Below are positions 5,980 to 10,847 of a stretch of 10,847 bases of DNA, one piece after another (within the stretch, counting starts at the first letter, position 1; every line of letters starts with the position of its first letter). Source of the stretch: Nitrospirota bacterium. Its GTDB lineage: Bacteria > Nitrospirota > Nitrospiria > Nitrospirales > NS-4. The DNA lies in NCBI GenBank assembly GCA_005877855.1, contig VBOF01000042.1, forward strand, positions 1 through 10,847, read 5' to 3'. The notes under the pieces are model-generated. The model saw only the letters and a list, made by a program, of their open reading frames with translations, was not told where the DNA came from and ran no database searches. The position numbers and the translations under genes are program-made.

Positions 5980-7353
5980 TTACCAGAGCCTGCCGGCCAG
6001 TGAATCTCTCGCCTCCCCCACCATGACCGCGATTTTCTCACACCATTGCGGATCCTGGCGTCGAAAGAAGCCTACCGCTTCTTTTAAAGCGGCACCGGCG
6101 TAATGGAGGGGGAGCCTGCGGCGCCAAGCCTTTGGGACATGGGCGAAGTATTCCTCGGCAAAGGCCCGTGCGGCCATTCGTACCCGGTCACGGGGTATTG
6201 GGAAACGCAACGGCATGCTGCAAAGATGAGCCAGGAGGGTGGCAGGATCCAGAACCGGATCGGCCTCGGCGAAGTAGTCGAGATCAAGGAGGTCAACGCG
6301 GTCACCATTCAGCAGGATGTGATCGATCGTGAGATCCCGATGGGTCGGCCCGGGCGGGACCTCTTCGAGGCCCGCGACGACGGCGCCGATGATTCGGTCG
6401 ACCTCTGCTGATAACTGGGGACAGGCCCACTGGAGCATGTTCCCCACCCACTTCAGATCAGAGATCTCGTCCTCTCGCGAGTGGCGCCGCGTCGTGGGAA
6501 CATCATCTTGATTGAAGGTCGCCAGGGCCTGGGCGATGCGGCGCGCAGCCAAGGGTATTTCGCGGTCTTGAAGAAGGACCTCCCCGAGCGAGGTGCCGGG
6601 AGACTCCTCTTGAAGGAGGGCGTGAAGGTTAGGCAGATAGGCGATCGGCTTGCCGATGGTGAAGCCTTCTCCTCCGGCCTCAGGCCTTCTCCACAGCGCC
6701 TGGAGGACTTGATACGTTCGTTCCCCTTCTTCGCCACGGTACACCTTCACGTAGAAGCGCCTCTTCTCCCTTCTGCCTGTCGCGGCATCCCGCATCTCCG
6801 CCTCGTACCGGAGGACCGCTCTCGCTCCGGCCCGGTACCGGATCGGTTCGATGTTCCATACGTCGGCGTGCCAGTTGCCCGGGCCGAACCAGTCAAGGAG
6901 CTGATGCTCTAGGTCGGGCGATGGCCTCGTCATTAGGAGCGGAAGAGCCGGTATCCGACGGTCGTAGGGGAACACCTGCACGAGCATGTTGAGGTCTGGG
7001 ATAAAGGAGACAGGTTCGAACGTCAGGAAAGCCTGCGGGACCTCCTGCCCTGGATGCGCGGCTCGAAGCTTTCGCCACATCCTCTCGGCCCGATCCTCGG
7101 CATAGATCACCCCGCTCACCCACTGATTCCGCTCACGACCTGTCCCCGGCTCGAGGAGGCGCAGGGTGTATTGAAGCGTGCAGCGGACGTCTCGAAGATA
7201 GCGGACCCAAGAGAGAAGGCAATCTTGGATGTGATAGACCCTGCCGGGGAGCGGAGAGAGGTGCCCTCGGAACATCTCTCGCATCACCTCAGGATCGCTG
7301 GCGATCTTAAGCTGGGGAAGGCCGGGGTCAGCCGGGAAGGCCTCAAGGTTCAT
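5980..7353 (-). CDS. aminoglycoside-phosphotransferase-fold (APH) kinase
   Basis: 457 residues. The C-terminal two thirds (about 165-457) look like an APH/choline-kinase-type phosphotransferase: a glycine-poor N-lobe with RFYVKVYR (199-206, K203 the likely ATP-binding lysine), the catalytic loop THRDLTIDHILL (337-348, H338 and D340), and the metal-binding segment VDLLDLDYFAEADPVLD (353-369, D357 or D359). The asparagine that normally ends the HxDxxxxN loop is H345 here. The first 165 residues form an additional domain I do not recognise. In this family small molecules, sugars or lipids are phosphorylated. The neighbouring glycosyltransferases and exporter suggest a sugar or glycolipid substrate, which is inference. 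The ATG at 7353 lies 9 bases after the stop of the upstream glycosyltransferase with only a weak GAG as ribosome binding site, so it is probably coupled. No membrane segments. Confidence 0.75.
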   Translation of the reverse strand: MNLEAFPADPGLPQLKIASDPEVMREMFRGHLSPLPGRVYHIQDCLLSWVRYLRDVRCTLQYTLRLLEPGTGRERNQWVSGVIYAEDRAERMWRKLRAAHPGQEVPQAFLTFEPVSFIPDLNMLVQVFPYDRRIPALPLLMTRPSPDLEHQLLDWFGPGNWHADVWNIEPIRYRAGARAVLRYEAEMRDAATGRREKRRFYVKVYRGEEGERTYQVLQALWRRPEAGGEGFTIGKPIAYLPNLHALLQEESPGTSLGEVLLQDREIPLAARRIAQALATFNQDDVPTTRRHSREDEISDLKWVGNMLQWACPQLSAEVDRIIGAVVAGLEEVPPGPTHRDLTIDHILLNGDRVDLLDLDYFAEADPVLDPATLLAHLCSMPLRFPIPRDRVRMAARAFAEEYFAHVPKAWRRRLPLHYAGAALKEAVGFFRRQDPQWCEKIAVMVGEARDSLAGRLW

Positions 7354-7362
7354 TATTTAAGC

Positions 7363-8244
7363 TCAAAGGTAGATGACACGGTACCGCAGGCTCCCCTCCA
7401 GCCGTCCCACGCGTTGACCGAGCCTCCGTACCCAGTGCGCCCAGTCCGACTTGCCACGGATGTGATGGAGGCGCTGTATTAGCCTCAGCCAGTCCCTCAG
7501 CCCATCCCCGATCGAGCGCCCCGGCATACCGGCCGCTCGGTACCGGCAGTACAGCAAAGCGTCGCCCCTGCCTGAAAGGCGCGCCTGTTTGTATATGCGG
7601 GGGAGACTCTGGCGGAACCGAACTCGCACAGTCGCTTCGGATACCAGGTGCAGCGGTATCCCGGCAAGCTGCACCCGCCAACAGAAGTCAACATCCTCGC
7701 CTCCGAGGAGGTTCTCATCGAAGCCCCCCGCAGACTCGAAGATCGGGCGCCTGATGCCGATCCTGGTCCCGCCCGCGTGGGGCAAGAAGCCGTAAAAGTT
7801 CCTGAACCCCTCGTACGGGTGTGTGCGCCGACTCAACCGGACCCACCCCGTGTTGAGCGACTCGCTATCGCGGTGGGCGGCGACGAAGTCGTGATGCGCC
7901 AGCGCACCGGCCATCGCGGGCAGGTAGCCCGGCACAATCTGATCGTCGGCGTCGAGGAATAGGAACGCCTCGCCTGAGGCCGAACGCGCCCCGACGTTGC
8001 GAGCATACGATGCCCCCCGCCGAGCGGAGGCGTCAACGACGAGCAGGCGTGGTAGGCGATCCTTAAACCGCTCGGCGACCTCACGGGTCCCGTCCGTTGA
8101 ACCGTTATCGGCGATGACCACCTCCCACCACCCTTGCCACTCCTCGCGGGCTAGCGCCCATAGCTGCACAGGGAGTTGGTCGGCCGAGTTAAGACAGGGG
8201 ATGACGACGCTGAGCCTCATCCCTGGCGTTTGGCTCTTACCCAT
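7363..8244 (-). CDS. GT2-family glycosyltransferase
   Basis: 293 residues, the inverting GT-A fold that moves a sugar from a nucleotide donor to an acceptor on the cytoplasmic side. Motifs: LSVVIPCLNSADQLP (11-25), VVIADNGSTDGT (42-53) for the nucleotide, RGASYARNVGAR (76-87), the metal-binding DXD at FLFLDADDQ (94-102, D98 and D100), and GGFDENLLGGEDVDFCWR (173-190) with the catalytic-base ED of family GT2. No membrane helices are evident; the Arg/Trp-rich C-terminus (about 240-293) may hold it at the membrane surface. The ATG at 8244 is preceded by AAGGG at a usable distance. The internal ATG at 8220 has no proper site, so the longer start is preferred. It lies 20 bases after the exporter stop and 9 before the kinase start, inside one operon. 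Donor and acceptor cannot be told from sequence. Confidence 0.88.
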   Translation of the reverse strand: MGKSQTPGMRLSVVIPCLNSADQLPVQLWALAREEWQGWWEVVIADNGSTDGTREVAERFKDRLPRLLVVDASARRGASYARNVGARSASGEAFLFLDADDQIVPGYLPAMAGALAHHDFVAAHRDSESLNTGWVRLSRRTHPYEGFRNFYGFLPHAGGTRIGIRRPIFESAGGFDENLLGGEDVDFCWRVQLAGIPLHLVSEATVRVRFRQSLPRIYKQARLSGRGDALLYCRYRAAGMPGRSIGDGLRDWLRLIQRLHHIRGKSDWAHWVRRLGQRVGRLEGSLRYRVIYL

Positions 8245-8264
8245 AGGGTGCCCTTGTCCGCCCC

Positions 8265-10085
8265 TTATGCCTCCTCTATCGAAATAGTCCGCGCCTTGTC
8301 CCGCCCGGTCTTGAGCTCGTAGAGCTGGCGGTACTGGCCGCTCTTGGCCATGAGCTCGCTATGCCTTCCACGCTCGACGATCCGGCCCTCGTCCAGAACC
8401 AAAACAAGATCTGCCTGGGCCACCGCCTGGAGGTCATGAGTGATCAAGAGGCAGGTCTTCCCGGCCATGAGTCGCTTCAATGCCTCCCGGACTGCCATCT
8501 CGCTCTCGACATCAAGGCCTCTCATGGGCTCGTCCAAGATCAGAATGGGCGCATTGCGGATGAGGGCCCTGGCGATGGCGATCCGCTGCCGCTGGCCACC
8601 CGATAGGGTGTCGCCCCGCTCGCCGATGACGGTGTCGTACTCGCGTTCAAGCTCGAGGATAAAGTCGTGGGCGTTGGCCGCATTGGTCGCAGCAACGATT
8701 TCCTCCATGGTGGCATCCAACTTCCCATAGGCGATGTTTTCCTTGATGGTCGTGCAGAAGAGGACCGACTCCTGAAGAACCACGGCGATCTGTTCCCTTA
8801 ACGAGGCGAGCTTGTACTGGCGGATATCGGTCCCATCGATGAGGATCCGGCCCTGTTGGGGGTCGTAGAAACGGAGAAGGAGGTTTGCGATCGTCGACTT
8901 CCCCACCCCACTCGGCCCCACCAGGGCCACTGTTTGACCGGGAGAAATTGTAAACGAGACATTTGTCAAGAGACTCTTGCCGTTCCCGTAATCAAAAGAG
9001 ACATTCTCGAAGATGATTTCCCCTTTCAGGCCAGACGCTTCCACCGCCTGAGCGCTGTCCTGAATCTCTGGTTCTATCTCCAAGATCTCAGCGATCCGCT
9101 CAGCGCTGACCATCGCCTTTGAGGCCCTGGCGGACAGCCTGGCAAGGCCGCGGATCGGCTTATACAGGTTAGTCGTGTAGGAAGCGAAGATCAGGATGTC
9201 GCCTGGCGTCATCCGACCCTCGAGCACCTGCAAGCAGCCCAAAAGGATCACAGCCCAGGTACCAACGGCGGTGATAATCTCCACGGTCCGCGTGGCAGAC
9301 GCCTCCACCCGGGCAGTCCGGATACTATCTTCCAGGGTCTGACCGCTCTCGGTTTCAAACCGGTCCTCCTCATATCTCTCCCGACCAAAGGCTTGCACCA
9401 CGGAGACCGCCATGAGGATCTCACTAATTCGCGAGACCATCCTCCCCTCGCTTCTCCGCTGGCGCTTGGCTGAGGTTTTGATTTTTCGATAGAGGGAAGA
9501 AAGCGTGTAGAACAGGACCGGCAACGTCGCAAGGACGATCAGGCTTAAGTTCCAATTTAGAGCGAACATGACTGCAAACATCCCGAAGAAGGTCAGCAGA
9601 TAGCCAACGACGGCCAGTGCTGACTCCACGAAGACATCTTTCAGGGTGTTCGTATCGCCGGTGACCTTGATCAGGAGTTCCCCGGACCGGGCCCGGTTAT
9701 GAAAGGAGAGCGAAAGCCGCTGGAGATGGACAAAGAGCTGCCGCCGGAGAGAGTAAACCATCTGATAACCAATGCGCGAGGTGATGTGCAGTTGGGCGTA
9801 AGAGAACAAGCCCTTGAGGAGAGCGATCAGGACAATAGCGAGGGAGATAAGAGCCAGAGCGGGGACCTTTCCGTGTTGCAGCACGCCTCCTAAAAACGAA
9901 AGAGCGGGGGGGAGGCGTTGGTCCAACAAAACATAATCGAAGATAATTTTGAGCGGCCAGGGAGCCAAGAGGCCCGTCACAGTAAAACCGAGCATACACA
10001 GGGCAGCGAGAAAGAGGCTCGCCTTTACCTGTAGCAGTTGATTGATGACAACCTGCTTGAATCGGCTTCGTCGCCGTTGTGGCAT
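8265..10085 (-). CDS. MsbA-like ABC exporter, fused membrane and ATPase domains
   Basis: 606 residues, the usual length of a half-size exporter that works as a homodimer in the inner membrane. The N-terminal ABC-transporter membrane domain has six hydrophobic segments at about 23-43, 76-96, 155-175, 179-198, 267-287 and 293-305. Coupling-helix-like sequence LQRLSLSFHNRARSGELL lies at 121-138. The ATPase domain (about 354-590) has Walker A GPSGVGKST (390-398), Q438, LSGGQRQRIAIARAL (494-508), Walker B ILILDEP (514-520, E519 catalytic) and switch H550 in ITHD. The segment after Walker B reads MRGLD rather than the usual A(T)SALD of exporters. Start ATG 10085 has GAGGA 5 bases upstream. Substrate is probably a glycolipid, glycan or glycosylated small molecule, judged from the glycosyltransferases on both sides. 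A peptide or drug substrate cannot be excluded. Confidence 0.9.
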   Translation of the reverse strand: MPQRRRSRFKQVVINQLLQVKASLFLAALCMLGFTVTGLLAPWPLKIIFDYVLLDQRLPPALSFLGGVLQHGKVPALALISLAIVLIALLKGLFSYAQLHITSRIGYQMVYSLRRQLFVHLQRLSLSFHNRARSGELLIKVTGDTNTLKDVFVESALAVVGYLLTFFGMFAVMFALNWNLSLIVLATLPVLFYTLSSLYRKIKTSAKRQRRSEGRMVSRISEILMAVSVVQAFGRERYEEDRFETESGQTLEDSIRTARVEASATRTVEIITAVGTWAVILLGCLQVLEGRMTPGDILIFASYTTNLYKPIRGLARLSARASKAMVSAERIAEILEIEPEIQDSAQAVEASGLKGEIIFENVSFDYGNGKSLLTNVSFTISPGQTVALVGPSGVGKSTIANLLLRFYDPQQGRILIDGTDIRQYKLASLREQIAVVLQESVLFCTTIKENIAYGKLDATMEEIVAATNAANAHDFILELEREYDTVIGERGDTLSGGQRQRIAIARALIRNAPILILDEPMRGLDVESEMAVREALKRLMAGKTCLLITHDLQAVAQADLVLVLDEGRIVERGRHSELMAKSGQYRQLYELKTGRDKARTISIEEA

Positions 10086-10166
10086 CGCGTTCCTCAGACA
10101 AAAGGTTCGCGCGAGCTGTTATCGGACGTGCGCTCTAGGCGCTCGCGCTCAACCGACTGCAGGGGG

Positions 10167-10847
10167 TCACCTCACTGCCCGAACCTGCGCGGCAAGCACC
10201 TCCTCCAGCAGCCCGGGGAGCCTCCGCACGCCGCTGAAGTCCATCACCTCCTCAGCAGCCGTGGGGCGCTCGACCTTCGCCTCCAGCCACGCTGAGATCG
10301 CCTCGGGGGTTAGCTCGGAAGGGTGCAGCATGTCCACCAGCCCAAGCGCGGCAAAGCGCTCTGCACGGATGAGCTGCTCAGTCCGCGGCTCGGTCCTGGG
10401 AACCACCAGCGCCGGCTTGCGGTACGCCAGGATCTCGCAGATCGTGTTATATCCGGCCATCGCCACCACGCGGTCGGCCCGCTCAAGAAGAGGGCAGGGA
10501 TGGGTCACGAACTCAAGGACGTGCGCGCGCGGATGCTGCGCTGCAAGCGACTTGAGTGAAGCCCGCGACTCCGCGGGCATGAGGGGGCCTGTTACCACCA
10601 CGCCGGTGCCAGGCTTCTTTGCGCGCAGGAACGCTTCGGCGAGCGTCAATCCGTCCCTTCCGCCCCCGACCAGACACAGGGTAATCGGTCTTGAGCCACC
10701 CTCCGGCAGCAGCGCATCGAAGAGCCAGCGGTCGGCCTCCCATTCGGGGTCGGCTACGTCCAGCGGATTCAGGTATCCGGTGAAGCACACCCGTTGGGCG
10801 ATGTCCTCCGGGAAGCCGTACTCCCTGACCGTATCGTACACGCTGCG
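10167..10847 (-). CDS. MurG/COG4671-like glycosyltransferase, 5' end missing
   Basis: The last 226 codons of a gene that continues past the right edge: the frame is open to base 10847, so the GTG at 10841 is not needed as a start. The visible part is a GT-B C-terminal nucleotide-sugar-binding domain. Counting from the GTG, it has TGYLNP (21-26), LCLVGGGRDG (55-64), VVVTGPLMP (81-89), RADRVVAMAGYNTICEIL (121-138) and PRTEPRTEQLIRAERF (148-163). The AGYNT.CEIL pattern and the PR....EQ..RA.R segment correspond to the donor-binding loop of MurG-type enzymes and the predicted-glycosyltransferase group COG4671. The acceptor domain is off the window. The stop is followed by 81 bases before the exporter start, so it may be the first of the four minus-strand glycan genes seen here, or part of a longer operon. 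Donor and acceptor are unknown. Confidence 0.82.
   Translation of the reverse strand, partial: RSVYDTVREYGFPEDIAQRVCFTGYLNPLDVADPEWEADRWLFDALLPEGGSRPITLCLVGGGRDGLTLAEAFLRAKKPGTGVVVTGPLMPAESRASLKSLAAQHPRAHVLEFVTHPCPLLERADRVVAMAGYNTICEILAYRKPALVVPRTEPRTEQLIRAERFAALGLVDMLHPSELTPEAISAWLEAKVERPTAAEEVMDFSGVRRLPGLLEEVLAAQVRAVR

Noticed and set aside
10130..10150. Three copies of GCGCTC between the exporter and the right-hand glycosyltransferase
   Set aside because: Six-base repeats with uneven spacing (10130, 10139, 10145) are easily produced by chance in this base composition.
1..10847. CRISPR array, tRNA, rRNA, transposase or phage genes
   Set aside because: No regularly spaced repeats, no cloverleaf or rRNA-like stretch, and no transposase or integrase motifs were noticed on either strand.

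Overview
The window comes from a GC-rich bacterium. Spot counts by hand give 72% G+C at 1681-1740 (potA), 67% at 3361-3420 (glgC) and 48% at 9481-9600 (membrane part of the exporter). Lineage cannot be fixed from this sequence. The glgC / DUF4912 / GH57 branching-enzyme arrangement and the envelope-glycan genes would suit a deep-branching diderm lineage such as Methylomirabilota/Rokubacteria, Nitrospirota or a delta-proteobacterium-like group. That placement is inference with low confidence. No rRNA, tRNA, CRISPR array or insertion sequence was recognised, and no stretch longer than 300 bases lacks a gene.

Left block (1-2233, minus strand): a polyamine-type ABC importer operon read potA, potB, potC, with overlapping start and stop codons. 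potC runs off the left edge. The substrate-binding protein (potD) is not in the window.

Centre-left block (2254-5574, plus strand): a glycogen or alpha-glucan operon. It holds glgC (ADP-glucose pyrophosphorylase), a DUF4912 protein and a GH57-type branching enzyme. The pot and glg operons diverge from a short gap containing two well-formed back-to-back sigma-70-like promoters. The glgC promoter sits so close to the gene that the mRNA is probably leaderless from a GTG start. The GH57 gene is damaged: about 40-45 codons are missing just after its catalytic aspartate region, and the remaining C-terminal part is in another frame.

Centre (5579-5979, minus strand): a small exported protein of unknown function with a strong ribosome binding site. 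A perfect 14-bp palindrome lies upstream of it. It converges on the GH57 gene with only 4 bases between the stop codons.

Right block (5980-10847, minus strand): four genes read right to left. They are a MurG/COG4671-like glycosyltransferase (5' end beyond the window), an MsbA-like ABC exporter with fused membrane and ATPase domains, a GT2 glycosyltransferase, and an aminoglycoside-phosphotransferase-fold kinase with an altered catalytic loop. Together they suggest assembly and export of a glycoconjugate or glycosylated small molecule; the product is unknown. This block looks less GC-rich than the left half.
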